Source: DIGJ01 sp041739345
GTDB taxonomy: Bacteria > Bacillota > Clostridia > Lachnospirales > Lachnospiraceae
DNA length: 64,000 nt
Direction: 5' to 3'
Assembly (NCBI GenBank): GCA_041739345.1
Contig: JBGSNZ010000002.1
Coordinates: 1-64,000, forward strand
The position numbers and the translations under genes are program-made. Position 1 is the first letter of the stretch, and each line of letters starts with the position of its first letter. Below are positions 53,904 to 62,903 of the stretch, piece by piece. The notes beneath the pieces were generated by a model. That model was not told where the DNA came from and did no database searches. It saw only the letters and a program-made list of their open reading frames with translations.

Positions 53904-55088
53904 GTGAGTCAGTTTTATGATGACGATAATGCAGATAATATTTTAAAGGAAATTACAGAAAATTTAAGCAAACAGGTATCTGCGGAATTGGATAATGACA
54001 ATAAAATAAAAGTTGAAAATAAGAATAGTGATAAAAATTCAAGTGGTAAGAAGCCGAAAAAATATAAAAAGGTCCTCATTGGAATCGCTTCAGTGCTTGC
54101 TATTTTAGTGGTTGTAATATTTTTTGCTGGCAAAGGAGTTCTCGATCAGATTAATAAAGAGAATTCAGAAGATGTTGTAATTAATGAAGATGATTCCTTA
54201 GATACCAGTACCATTGTGGAAAGTACGGATATTGAACCATCCGATAGCAATGTTATTAATGTTCTTCTAATAGGTGAAGAAAAAATGCATGATACAAGCC
54301 GTGGACGTTCCGATTCTATGATGATAGCCACGATTAATCAAACGCAAAAGACAGTAAAATTAACTTCAATTATGCGTGACTGTTATGTGGCAATACCGGA
54401 TCATGGACAAGGAAAGCTAAATTCTGCTTTCAATATCGGTGGTGGACCATTGCTGGTACAAACGATAGAGCAAAACTTCGAGGTCCCAATCGATGGATAT
54501 GTACGTGTTGATTTTGAAGCATTTGAAGAAATCGTAAATAAACTCGGAGGCGTTGAAATCGAATTAACGGCGGATGAAGCAAGTTACTTAAATCGTAAAG
54601 ATTATATAACAAAGCCAGAATATCGTAAGGTAGTAGAAGGGGTTCAGATTCTAAATGGTAATCAAGCACTTGGATATTCCAGAGTTCGTTATGTGAAAGG
54701 AATTGATGGCGAACATGATGATTTTGGACGTACCAATCGTCAAAGAACGGTAGTAAACGCTATTTTTGAAAAGTATAAATCAAAAGGACTTATTGAACTT
54801 GCAGCGATTACCAATAGTTTGTTTAAATATATTACAACGGATTTATCAAATAGCAAGATTTTAGGTTATGTGGCAGCTTATGTTGGAACTGGTAGTAAAG
54901 AACTAGAGACGTTACGCATTCCAATGGATAATGGATATAGCACAACAAAAAATCAAGCAGGAAGTGTAATATTAGTAAACTTTGAAAAGAATAATGCAGC
55001 TCTACAGGAATTTATTTTTGGTATTTCAGCAGATAGTGATAGCACAGCGCAGGATTCAACAACGACAGATACTACGACTACGCAGTAG
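53904..55088 (+). CDS. LytR-CpsA-Psr (LCP) family protein
   Basis: 394 aa. A charged cytoplasmic tail of about 52 residues, one membrane segment (residues 53-75), then an extracellular LCP domain: RGRSDSMMIATIN, SIMRDCYVAIP and GYSRVRYVKG with the conserved Arg/Asp of the pyrophosphate-lipid site. The end is a Thr/Ser-rich tail (TTDTTTT). LCP enzymes attach glycopolymers to peptidoglycan. GTG start after GAGG. A glycosyltransferase gene follows 18 bases later. Confidence 0.93.
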   Translation: MSQFYDDDNADNILKEITENLSKQVSAELDNDNKIKVENKNSDKNSSGKKPKKYKKVLIGIASVLAILVVVIFFAGKGVLDQINKENSEDVVINEDDSLDTSTIVESTDIEPSDSNVINVLLIGEEKMHDTSRGRSDSMMIATINQTQKTVKLTSIMRDCYVAIPDHGQGKLNSAFNIGGGPLLVQTIEQNFEVPIDGYVRVDFEAFEEIVNKLGGVEIELTADEASYLNRKDYITKPEYRKVVEGVQILNGNQALGYSRVRYVKGIDGEHDDFGRTNRQRTVVNAIFEKYKSKGLIELAAITNSLFKYITTDLSNSKILGYVAAYVGTGSKELETLRIPMDNGYSTTKNQAGSVILVNFEKNNAALQEFIFGISADSDSTAQDSTTTDTTTTQ

Positions 55089-55106
55089 AAAAAGGAGTAT
55101 ATAGAC

Positions 55107-56045
55107 ATGCCGATTTTATGGGTTGTAATTCCTTGTTATAATGAAGAATCTGTATTACCAGAAACGAGCAAGCAACTTACGATGGTAATGAATCAATTGA
55201 TCGAACAAGGGGAAATAGATCAAAAAAGCAAGATAGTTTATGTGAATGATGGATCGAAGGATAAAACTTGGGAGTTGATTGAAAAATATCATAAGGAAAA
55301 TACATTATTTTCTGGCATTCGGCTATCTAGAAATTTTGGTCACCAAAATGCTCTTTTAGCAGGATTAATGTTAGCAAAAGATAGTGCAGATATCTGTATT
55401 AGCATGGATGCTGATTTGCAGGACGATATTGGTGTAATTGCTAAATTTGTTGATGCTTATAAATCGGGGTATGATGTAGTATATGGAGTCCGCTCTAACC
55501 GCAATACGGATACCTTTTTTAAAAAGCACACAGCACAAAGATTTTATCGTTTTATGTCTTTCTTAGGAGTAGAGTTGATTTACAATCATGCGGACTGTCG
55601 TTTGTTAAGTAAGCGTGCATTGGTGGCATTAAGCCAGTATGATGAAGTTAATTTATTTTTAAGAGGTATGATTCCAAAACTTGGATATGAATCTACAACT
55701 GTAGAATATGTTAGAAATAAACGTTTTGCTGGGACTTCAAAGTATTCACTTGGAAAGATGCTAAGGTTTGCTTTTGAAGGAATTACTTCCTTTAGCATCA
55801 AACCAATTAGGCTTATTACGATGACAGGTGCACTCATATTTTGTATCTGCATCCTCTTAGTTATATATTTTTTATCAAGGCATTTTACTGGTAACACGGT
55901 TAGCGGATGGACAAGCATTATGATGTCAATTTGGACATTAGGAAGTATTCAATTGATGTCGATTGGTATTATTGGTGAATACATTGGAAAGACCTATTTG
56001 GAAACAAAACACAGACCTAAATTTATCATTGAAGAAACAATATAA
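55107..56045 (+). CDS. Family 2 glycosyltransferase, GtrB/DPM1-like
   Basis: 312 aa. GT-A domain: VIPCYNEESVLPET, YVNDGSKDKTW, LSRNFGHQNALLAGL and SMDADLQDD (metal-binding DxD region), then two C-terminal membrane segments (about 230-255 and 265-290). Such enzymes transfer a sugar to undecaprenyl phosphate on the inner membrane face, as in O-antigen or teichoic acid side-chain glycosylation. Cotranscribed with LCP, so probably cell-wall glycopolymer modification. Confidence 0.93.
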   Translation: MPILWVVIPCYNEESVLPETSKQLTMVMNQLIEQGEIDQKSKIVYVNDGSKDKTWELIEKYHKENTLFSGIRLSRNFGHQNALLAGLMLAKDSADICISMDADLQDDIGVIAKFVDAYKSGYDVVYGVRSNRNTDTFFKKHTAQRFYRFMSFLGVELIYNHADCRLLSKRALVALSQYDEVNLFLRGMIPKLGYESTTVEYVRNKRFAGTSKYSLGKMLRFAFEGITSFSIKPIRLITMTGALIFCICILLVIYFLSRHFTGNTVSGWTSIMMSIWTLGSIQLMSIGIIGEYIGKTYLETKHRPKFIIEETI

Positions 56046-56060
56046 TAAATACAATTTACG

Positions 56061-56106
56061 AACAAAAGAACGATTCGACTTATCTAAGTCGAACCGTTCT
56101 TTTGTT
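56061..56106. terminator. Bidirectional terminator, glycosyltransferase / DUF6056-like gene
   Basis: 22-base arms (56061-56082 with 56085-56106, one mismatch). The left flank is A-rich and the right flank T-rich. The last codons of the reverse gene lie inside it. Confidence 0.85.
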
Positions 56107-57570
56107 ATAATATCTTGCAAGATGTTGGTTTTTCCAAAAACTTGGGTCGTATGAAATATCAGAATGATATAATACATAAGGTTTATGCATAAAAGCATTG
56201 AGCCGCACATCTTTATCCGGAGTTTTTTCTAAGAATTCAATGCGATCATTTGCTTCTTGATCAAAAGCTTTTGCTTCATTTGTGACCAATGAATAGACTG
56301 CACTGGCTGTAAAGGTAAGATTAGAAAGCTCTACTTTACCGGATGGACTTTCACTCACTTCAATACTTCCTAGACACGAAACAAAGATTGCGAATATTAA
56401 TCCAACGTAATAAAAGCGAAGTGGAAGAGGTTTTGTTAGCTTTGGAAATTCCTTTTTTTGTTTTAAATATCCAAGAAAATAAAATAAATTAAATGCCACA
56501 AAAATATAATAATTAAAGCATACTATATTTCGTATTCGATATGGAATATGAATACCCTGTGCATAAATTACAGGGGTTATTTGCCCTGAATAGACACAAA
56601 AGCTAATAAAAAACATAAGGAATGGATGATGAAAGCGATGATACATCTTATCTAACATCGCTCCAAAAATCGGAATCAACAATAACCAAAATAAAAAGAT
56701 GGGTACTGTAGTAGCATTTGCGATTGAATAGCCACCATAAGCAAACGAAAGTAGAATCGAAAGGATAGGGCTATGAGGAGAGCCTATCGTGGATTGACGA
56801 AGTGCATTCCCTGGCCCAGACATACTAATTAACAATGCGAACAGTCCCGAAGCAAAAATCGGAAGATAATATAAAAAGTGGTGATTTTTCTTAAATATAA
56901 AATAAAGTACAGTAAATAGTAAAAGGATTGCATTTAACAGCGCAGTTGCATAATTACTTCCACCAATCAGAAAGGATAATACAATGGAAGGTAGCATCAA
57001 AAGAACTTTTGAATGGAAATGAGTGCAATGATATAACAATATCAATATTCCATATAGTAACAGGGAGAGCGAATAAAAAAAAGTATAATAAATAGCTCCG
57101 TTATACCAATAAAACGAGTCTGAAGGGACGTGCGTAAATTGTAAGGCAAAGAATAGGATAATGAGCGATGCAAGAAAAGATAAAGAGGAGGAAGCCTTTA
57201 CAACTTTACGAAATACGGTATAGTAAAAAAAGAAAGAAAATAGTAAAAAAGTTGTCAGTAAAATAAATGGAGCAATATAATAATACGGTTCACCAAATAT
57301 TCCAGGTTGTAAATACATAAGAAAAATTGCCGAAAAATTTCCTTGCCAGTTATAATATTTATCAAGCGTTTTTACGGCGGCAGTTTCCAATACATCTTGA
57401 AAAGAATGCGTCGCTTCCCATACTGTTTTTGTATGTACACCATAGCTATAATCATCGGCATTGGGATGCGCATATAACCCGATGTAATAGAGCGGGATTA
57501 AGGATAGAATAAAAATAAGGGAAAGCAGGATTAGAATATTACGTTGGGTACAGTTCTGTTTTTCTTCCAT
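56080..57570 (-). CDS. Multi-pass membrane protein, DUF6056-like
   Basis: 496 aa, about 10-12 membrane segments. The first extracellular loop holds HPNADDYSYG and YYNWQGNFSAIFL, a pattern seen in GT-C-like DUF6056 proteins with an acidic pair after the first helix. It may be a lipid-linked-sugar glycosyltransferase working outside the membrane, a plausible partner of the GtrB-like enzyme encoded convergently. The start overlaps the acyltransferase gene by 40 bases. The last codons form part of the terminator stem. Confidence 0.65.
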   Translation of the reverse strand: MEEKQNCTQRNILILLSLIFILSLIPLYYIGLYAHPNADDYSYGVHTKTVWEATHSFQDVLETAAVKTLDKYYNWQGNFSAIFLMYLQPGIFGEPYYYIAPFILLTTFLLFSFFFYYTVFRKVVKASSSLSFLASLIILFFALQFTHVPSDSFYWYNGAIYYTFFYSLSLLLYGILILLYHCTHFHSKVLLMLPSIVLSFLIGGSNYATALLNAILLLFTVLYFIFKKNHHFLYYLPIFASGLFALLISMSGPGNALRQSTIGSPHSPILSILLSFAYGGYSIANATTVPIFLFWLLLIPIFGAMLDKMYHRFHHPFLMFFISFCVYSGQITPVIYAQGIHIPYRIRNIVCFNYYIFVAFNLFYFLGYLKQKKEFPKLTKPLPLRFYYVGLIFAIFVSCLGSIEVSESPSGKVELSNLTFTASAVYSLVTNEAKAFDQEANDRIEFLEKTPDKDVRLNAFMHKPYVLYHSDISYDPSFWKNQHLARYYNKRTVRLR

Positions 57571-58583
57571 TTTTTCAATCCTTTCATAATTAATTGTTCA
57601 AGCATATTAATAATATGCGAAGCTCCTAAAGAGAGCAATAAAAGCCATATTAAGATTAATAAAGAAAATCGTGGTAATAATACAATGTCCGTCAAATAGT
57701 AATAACAAAAAAAGGTATGTATAAGCCAGATATTTAAAGAATGCTTTCCTAGATAAGAAAAAAAGTTTTCTATATGAATCTGCTTACTCAAATTTACTCC
57801 AAAATATAAAAACAATGGTGCAATAATTGGATCTTTTAATTTTTCTGTAATATATGGTTCCTGCCGCAAGATAATACAAACAACAATTAAAAAAAGAGAA
57901 AACCACCATTTATTCAGACGAGATCGAAGTAGTATACGCGTAATCTTTTCAAATATATGGAAATTTGCAATCAAAAAGCCAATACAAAATATAAACTGCC
58001 AAAGAAACAAAGTAGAAAGCTCTTTTGCAATTATGTTTGAATCGAAGTAGCTTTGGCGTAAGAGATAACCGACAAAGCTAATAACAAAGGAAACAAAGAT
58101 CGAAATCTTAGGTCCTTTTAAAATATATTTTACGATCCATGGGGAAAGAAGCAAAATTTCCAAATAAACTCGCAAATACCACCATTCTAGGTTGTAGGAA
58201 TAGGAAAACAAAAAAAGATTACTTAAAAATTCGGTCCATATAAATTGTTTTTCGAATAATAGGAAGCCGACAGGCACAAATAAAAAAAATATGATCCAGT
58301 AATGTAAAACGAAATGAATCAAATGAGAGAAACTCCATTTTTTAAAGTTTGCTTTTTTGCTGACGTGATAAAGTCCGATTCCGGTAAGAAGCATAAAAAT
58401 AGAGACGCAAATATTTCCAAATTCACTCAGTACGTTTGTTAAGTCAATCGGTGCTGTAGGAAGAAATGAAATATAGGTCAAAGGTAATCGGTTGTAAGCA
58501 AAGAGATGATGATATACCATAAGGAATATTGCAATTCCCTTTGCTATTTGTGTATCTATTTTTGAAAAAGAAAGATCTTTCAT
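57531..58583 (-). CDS. Membrane acyltransferase, OafA/YrhL family
   Basis: 350 aa, Acyltransferase_3 type, about 10 membrane segments. The N-terminus IDTQIAKGIAIFLMVYHHLFAY carries the family's helix-1 pattern with His-His. LNIWLIHTFFCYYYL near the end is also typical. These enzymes acetylate sugars of exported glycans. Cotranscribed with the DUF6056-like gene downstream (overlap 40 bases), suggesting decoration of the same surface polymer. Confidence 0.85.
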   Translation of the reverse strand: MKDLSFSKIDTQIAKGIAIFLMVYHHLFAYNRLPLTYISFLPTAPIDLTNVLSEFGNICVSIFMLLTGIGLYHVSKKANFKKWSFSHLIHFVLHYWIIFFLFVPVGFLLFEKQFIWTEFLSNLFLFSYSYNLEWWYLRVYLEILLLSPWIVKYILKGPKISIFVSFVISFVGYLLRQSYFDSNIIAKELSTLFLWQFIFCIGFLIANFHIFEKITRILLRSRLNKWWFSLFLIVVCIILRQEPYITEKLKDPIIAPLFLYFGVNLSKQIHIENFFSYLGKHSLNIWLIHTFFCYYYLTDIVLLPRFSLLILIWLLLLSLGASHIINMLEQLIMKGLKKWKKNRTVPNVIF

Positions 58584-58621
58584 TTTGTATTTACTCCATT
58601 TTTAATTCTATTAACAACTTT

Positions 58622-58650
58622 ATTATAAGAGATGTTTTTCCTATTCGCAA
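58622..58650 (-). promoter_or_regulatory. Promoter of acyltransferase-DUF6056 operon
   Basis: Minus strand: TTGCGA, 17-bp spacer, TATAAT. Confidence 0.65.
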
Positions 58651-58706
58651 GTTTAAATTCATAACTTTACGCATATGATAGTAACAAGGAAATAATGGAG
58701 TTTAAA

Positions 58707-59894
58707 ATGAAAAAACTAAAAATAGCTATACTTTTAATTTCACTGTTGGTATCAAGTATAATTCCAAGAACTAATTATGCAAAAGAACAGGAAGAAAGTA
58801 TACAAACAACAGGAAAATCAGTGGTTTTATTGGAAGCAACTACAGGAAAAGTTATCTATGATAAAAACAAAGACGAAAAGCTTATGATGGCAAGTATAAC
58901 AAAAATTATGACACTGATTCTGATTTTTGAGGCACTTGATGAAGGAAAAATTAAATTGGAGGACTCCGTATCGGTAAGTGAGCACGCAGCCAGTATGGGT
59001 GGTTCACAGGTTTATTTGGAACCAAATGAAAAACAGACGGTCAATGATATGATTAAATGTATATCAATCGCAAGTGCAAATGATGCAAGCGTTGCTATGA
59101 GCGAATTTATTGCTGGATCAGAATCGGAATTTGTGAATCGAATGAATGATAAAGCAAAAGAACTTGGTATGGTAAATACGCATTTTCAAAATTGCTGTGG
59201 TTTGGATGATGATATCGATATTGGACAGCACTATTCCTCTGCATATGATGTAGCCCTTATGTCAAGAGAATTGATTACAAAACACCCTCAAATTAGTGAT
59301 TATTCCACCATTTGGATGGATTCCATCATACATACGACCAAGAAAGGCCAAAGTGAATTTGGTCTTACAAATACAAATAAACTGATTCGCTCTTACAATG
59401 GAATTACCGGTTTGAAGACAGGAAGTACATCGAAGGCCAAATACTGCTTATCAGCTACAGCTAAACGTAATGGCATGGATATGATTGCTGTTGTTATGGC
59501 GGCAGAAAGTCCGAAAGATCGTTTTAGCGATGCTGCAAGGCTTTTGGATTATGGATTTGCAAATTGTGAGCTCTATGTAGATGCTGAGAAGGATAATGTG
59601 ATTGCACCACTTGAAGTTACTGGCGGAAAGGTAGAGACGGTTGTTGCTAGCATGAAAGATCCATTTTCTTATGTATGCATACAAGAAGAATCACCGGATA
59701 CCATTCAAAAAAAAGTAAGCTATCAAGATGAGATTGTCGCACCGATAAAAAAAGGTGACAAATTAGGTGAAATACAGTATTATTTATCAGGGAAGCAAAT
59801 TGGAAGTAAAGATATTGTTTCAATGGAAGATATTGAAAAAGCTTATTATTTAGATTATTTAAATAAAGTAATGGAACGCTATTTCGTGAAATAG
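58707..59894 (+). CDS. D-alanyl-D-alanine carboxypeptidase
   Basis: 395 aa, S11 family (DacF/PBP5-like). A signal peptide (residues 1-25) precedes the catalytic domain with MASITKIM (SxxK), SANDA (SxN) and GLKTGST (KTG). A C-terminal beta domain follows, then a possible amphipathic membrane anchor. It trims the terminal D-Ala from peptidoglycan stems. GGAG precedes ATG 58707; ATG 58695 overlaps that site. dacF near scpAB is a familiar arrangement in spore formers. Confidence 0.93.
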   Translation: MKKLKIAILLISLLVSSIIPRTNYAKEQEESIQTTGKSVVLLEATTGKVIYDKNKDEKLMMASITKIMTLILIFEALDEGKIKLEDSVSVSEHAASMGGSQVYLEPNEKQTVNDMIKCISIASANDASVAMSEFIAGSESEFVNRMNDKAKELGMVNTHFQNCCGLDDDIDIGQHYSSAYDVALMSRELITKHPQISDYSTIWMDSIIHTTKKGQSEFGLTNTNKLIRSYNGITGLKTGSTSKAKYCLSATAKRNGMDMIAVVMAAESPKDRFSDAARLLDYGFANCELYVDAEKDNVIAPLEVTGGKVETVVASMKDPFSYVCIQEESPDTIQKKVSYQDEIVAPIKKGDKLGEIQYYLSGKQIGSKDIVSMEDIEKAYYLDYLNKVMERYFVK

Positions 59895-59911
59895 TGCGGG
59901 AGTTTTTTACA

Positions 59912-60748
59912 ATGAAGAAAAAGATCGATGTAACAAACTATAAATTAAACTATGAAAGCCTACCGGCATCCTTTGATGGATGCCGTATAGGTTTTTTGAC
60001 GGATCTTCATAACAATGAGATAGGATATGAAAACGAGGAGTTATTAAATACAATGACGAATCACGCCTATGATTATTTTGTTTGCTGTGGAGACATGATT
60101 GTAGGTAGTGACAAAGGCGTTTTTGAGTATCAAAGTGCACTTAAATTTTTAGAAAAGTTAGCAAAAATAGCTCCAGTTTATTATAGTTTTGGTAATCATG
60201 AAGAAAGAATGCGCTCGACTAGATTTATTGACAGAAACGATGCATTGGAAACGTATAAGTCTAAGTTGTTGGCACGAAATATTACGGTATTAGATAATGA
60301 GACGATTATACTTTCAAAAGATGGACAAAGTATCTGTCTAAAAGGACTTTCGCTTAGTATGGACTATTACAAAAGATGGTGGAATCGAAAATCGCTTTTG
60401 AACGTAGAACTCAACCAAATGATTGGTAAAAAGAAAGAATTTACGATTTTACTTGCACATAATCCAGTCTTTTTTGATACTTACGATTCCTATGGTGTCG
60501 ATCTTGTGTTATCTGGGCATATACATGGGGGCTTAATGATTCTTCCAATGTTTGGCGGAGTAATTTCACCGGAGCTTAAACTCTTTCCTAAATATGATTT
60601 TGGCTATTTTGAGGGGGAATCTTCTAAAATGATAGTATCAAGAGGACTAGGTACGCATACATTACCAATTCGTATTCATAATCGCCCGGAATTCATAGAC
60701 ATTACCTTAAAAAGGACTTGCGAATTTAGTGGACAGTTAGTAGAATAG
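59912..60748 (+). CDS. Metallophosphoesterase
   Basis: 278 aa. Calcineurin-like motifs: GFLTDLHNN (DxH), CCGDMIV (GD), SFGNHEE (GNHE), LLAHNPVFF and LSGHIHGGL (GHxH). No signal peptide or membrane segment, unlike the YkuE lipid-A-type relatives. Substrate unknown. I choose ATG 59912 (GGGAG at 9 bases) over GTG 59894, which overlaps the carboxypeptidase end. Confidence 0.9.
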   Translation: MKKKIDVTNYKLNYESLPASFDGCRIGFLTDLHNNEIGYENEELLNTMTNHAYDYFVCCGDMIVGSDKGVFEYQSALKFLEKLAKIAPVYYSFGNHEERMRSTRFIDRNDALETYKSKLLARNITVLDNETIILSKDGQSICLKGLSLSMDYYKRWWNRKSLLNVELNQMIGKKKEFTILLAHNPVFFDTYDSYGVDLVLSGHIHGGLMILPMFGGVISPELKLFPKYDFGYFEGESSKMIVSRGLGTHTLPIRIHNRPEFIDITLKRTCEFSGQLVE

Positions 60749-60774
60749 AATGGTGAGTATGAAAGGAAGAAAAG

Positions 60775-61359
60775 ATGGGATTAAAACTTTTAAGCATAGC
60801 CGCTGTCATAATAGCCAGCTGCATTGTTATGATATTACATGAGATACCAAAAACGGTGGTATTCTTTTGTCTAGAAAAAAGGAAAAATTTAGGAAAACAG
60901 TTATTAAAAAGTTATCAGCACATTGACCCGGTTGGACTTATTTTTAGCATAGCTGGGTATAGTGGATTTTCAAAAGCATATATGCTACGTGCAAAAAAGG
61001 ACAAGGATAATATTATTCTTGGAATGGTAGGATATATCACGTTACTTTTGATGTTTTTAATGGGTATATTTGTTTGCAAATTTGGATTTGGAGCAGTTGA
61101 TACATTGACAAATCCACAGTTGCTTATATTTATGTCGTTTCAATATATATCAATCATGAGCTTTGGTATGTTTGTGGTTAATTTATTTCCAATCATGTCA
61201 TTGGATATGGGATTAATCATTGCCGGTATCTCACGAGAAAAATATTTTTCAATTATACGAACGGATTATTTTCTGAAAATGATACTTATCTTGAGCGTTT
61301 TACTTGGAATTATTCGTTCTATGTGTGTAAGTGCATTTTTATTTCTATATCAAATTTAA
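60775..61359 (+). CDS. Degenerate site-2-protease-like (M50) membrane protein
   Basis: 194 aa, five to six membrane segments. The layout follows small site-2 proteases: HEIPK in the first helix at the place of HExxH, HIDPVGLIF followed by SKAYMLRAK, and NLFPIMSLDMG at the place of NxxPxxxLDG. The second His of HExxH is replaced by Lys, so zinc proteolysis is unlikely. S2P genes often precede scpA in Firmicutes, which supports the homology. It ends 11 bases before scpA. Possibly an inactive scaffold or regulator. Confidence 0.65.
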   Translation: MGLKLLSIAAVIIASCIVMILHEIPKTVVFFCLEKRKNLGKQLLKSYQHIDPVGLIFSIAGYSGFSKAYMLRAKKDKDNIILGMVGYITLLLMFLMGIFVCKFGFGAVDTLTNPQLLIFMSFQYISIMSFGMFVVNLFPIMSLDMGLIIAGISREKYFSIIRTDYFLKMILILSVLLGIIRSMCVSAFLFLYQI

Positions 61360-61370
61360 GGAGAAGTTGA

Positions 61371-62114
61371 ATGGGTATTCCTGTAAAATTAGAAGTATTT
61401 GAAGGACCACTAGACCTTTTACTTCATTTGATTGATAAAAATAAAATAAATATTTATGACATTCCAATTGTCTTGATTACGGAACAATACTTAGAATATA
61501 TTGCAGCAATGGATACAAAAGATATGGATATCATGAGTGAATTTTTGGTAATGGCAGCTACTTTGCTAAATATTAAATCTAAAATGCTGCTACCAAGAGA
61601 TGAAACGGTATCGGAGGAGGAAGACGATCCAAGAAAAGAGTTGGTAGAGCGCCTCCTTGAGTATAAAATGTTTAAGTATATGTCGCTTGAGTTAAAGGAT
61701 AGAGAAGTGGATGCATCAAAAGTGCTCTATAAAAAGCCATCGATTCCACCAGAAATCAAAGACTATCGCGAAGATGTAGATATTGAAAGCCTCTTGTCTG
61801 AACTTACATTAAATAAACTACAGGCTGTATTTCAATCCGTTATGAAGAAACAGATTGATAAAATTGATCCGATTCGAAGCAAATTTGGTAAGATTGAGAA
61901 GGAAGATGTCAATCAAGAGGAGAAGATGCTTTTTGTTGAAGTCTATGCAAAAGAACATGGAACGTTTAGCTTTCGCGGACTTTTACAGATACAATCGAGC
62001 AAGATGGAGATTATTGTTACCTTTCTTTCTATATTAGAACTTATGAAGATTGGTAAGATTTTGATTGAGCAAGAAAATATATTTGATGATATCCTTATTA
62101 CATATGTACAATAA
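61371..62114 (+). CDS. scpA: Segregation and condensation protein A
   Basis: 247 aa, kleisin. N-terminal KLEVFEGPLDLLLHLIDKNKINIYDIPI is the conserved SMC-neck-binding block; the C-terminal winged helix includes FLSILELMKIGKILIEQE. ScpA bridges SMC heads in the condensin complex that organises and segregates the chromosome. AAGGAG precedes the ATG. scpB follows 27 bases later. Confidence 0.96.
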   Translation: MGIPVKLEVFEGPLDLLLHLIDKNKINIYDIPIVLITEQYLEYIAAMDTKDMDIMSEFLVMAATLLNIKSKMLLPRDETVSEEEDDPRKELVERLLEYKMFKYMSLELKDREVDASKVLYKKPSIPPEIKDYREDVDIESLLSELTLNKLQAVFQSVMKKQIDKIDPIRSKFGKIEKEDVNQEEKMLFVEVYAKEHGTFSFRGLLQIQSSKMEIIVTFLSILELMKIGKILIEQENIFDDILITYVQ

Positions 62115-62141
62115 GAAACAGGGAGATGGGGGTTATTTTAA

Positions 62142-62717
62142 GTGGAACAACAGATAAAGAAGGTAGAAGCCATTATTGAGGCAATCTTATTTACCATGGG
62201 GGATGCGGTAGAACTTGATGCGATTGCAGGGGCAATTGAACACGATGAAGATACTACAAGGCACATTGTGAGAAGCATGATGGACCAATATGAGGAAGAA
62301 AACCGTGGTATTCAAATTATAGAGTTAGATGGAGCATTTCAGCTTTGTACGAAACAATCCATGTATGAATCGATTATTAAAATAACGCATGTGCCAAAGA
62401 AACATGTACTTACGGATGTATTGTTAGAGACACTTTCTATTATTGCATACAAACAGCCGATTACAAAGTTGGAAATTGAAGCAATACGTGGAGTTAAGAC
62501 AGACCATGCAGTAAATAAACTGGTTGAATATAATCTGGTCTGTGAAGTAGGCCGGTTGGATGCACCAGGACGTCCTATTTTGTTTGGAACAACGGAAGAA
62601 TTTCTTCGGTATTTCGGTATTGCAACTTTGGATGATCTGCCGGTGATGAATGCGGAAAAAGTAGAAGACTTTAAATTAGAAGCAGAAGAAGAAATACAAC
62701 TTAAACTAGATATATAA
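62142..62717 (+). CDS. scpB: Segregation and condensation protein B
   Basis: 191 aa. Two winged-helix domains: IEAILFTMGDAVELDAIAGAI at the N-terminus, then LSIIAYKQPITKLEIEAIRGVK and VGRLDAPGRPILFGTTEEFL. It forms a dimer that binds ScpA in the SMC complex. It starts with GTG and ends the operon at a terminator. Confidence 0.96.
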   Translation: MEQQIKKVEAIIEAILFTMGDAVELDAIAGAIEHDEDTTRHIVRSMMDQYEEENRGIQIIELDGAFQLCTKQSMYESIIKITHVPKKHVLTDVLLETLSIIAYKQPITKLEIEAIRGVKTDHAVNKLVEYNLVCEVGRLDAPGRPILFGTTEEFLRYFGIATLDDLPVMNAEKVEDFKLEAEEEIQLKLDI

Positions 62718-62727
62718 AAAAATGAGT

Positions 62728-62777
62728 TGAAGATATAAATTTGTGCAAGATGTACAAATTTATATCTTATTTTTTTA
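62728..62777 (+). terminator. Terminator after scpB
   Basis: 15-bp stem (62730-62744 with 62754-62768), 9-base loop, T run. Confidence 0.9.
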
Positions 62778-62903
62778 CATCAAAATGACCAAAAATGATT
62801 TACAATGACCGAAATTGGTGATAATATAACCATATAATCATTAACAGTCAAAAGCAATCATAAATGATCATGCAAAATTAAATAAAATAAAGAGGCGCAT
62901 AAA
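62778..62903 (+). promoter_or_regulatory. Control region of fru operon
   Basis: Repeats of aatga(cc/tt) occur at about 62784-62812 (aaaatgacc, aaaatgatt, caatgacc), and aaatgatcat lies near 62862. DeoR/GlpR-type repressors often bind such spaced direct repeats. A TATAAT-like box is at about 62833, but its -35 is poor. Confidence 0.35.
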
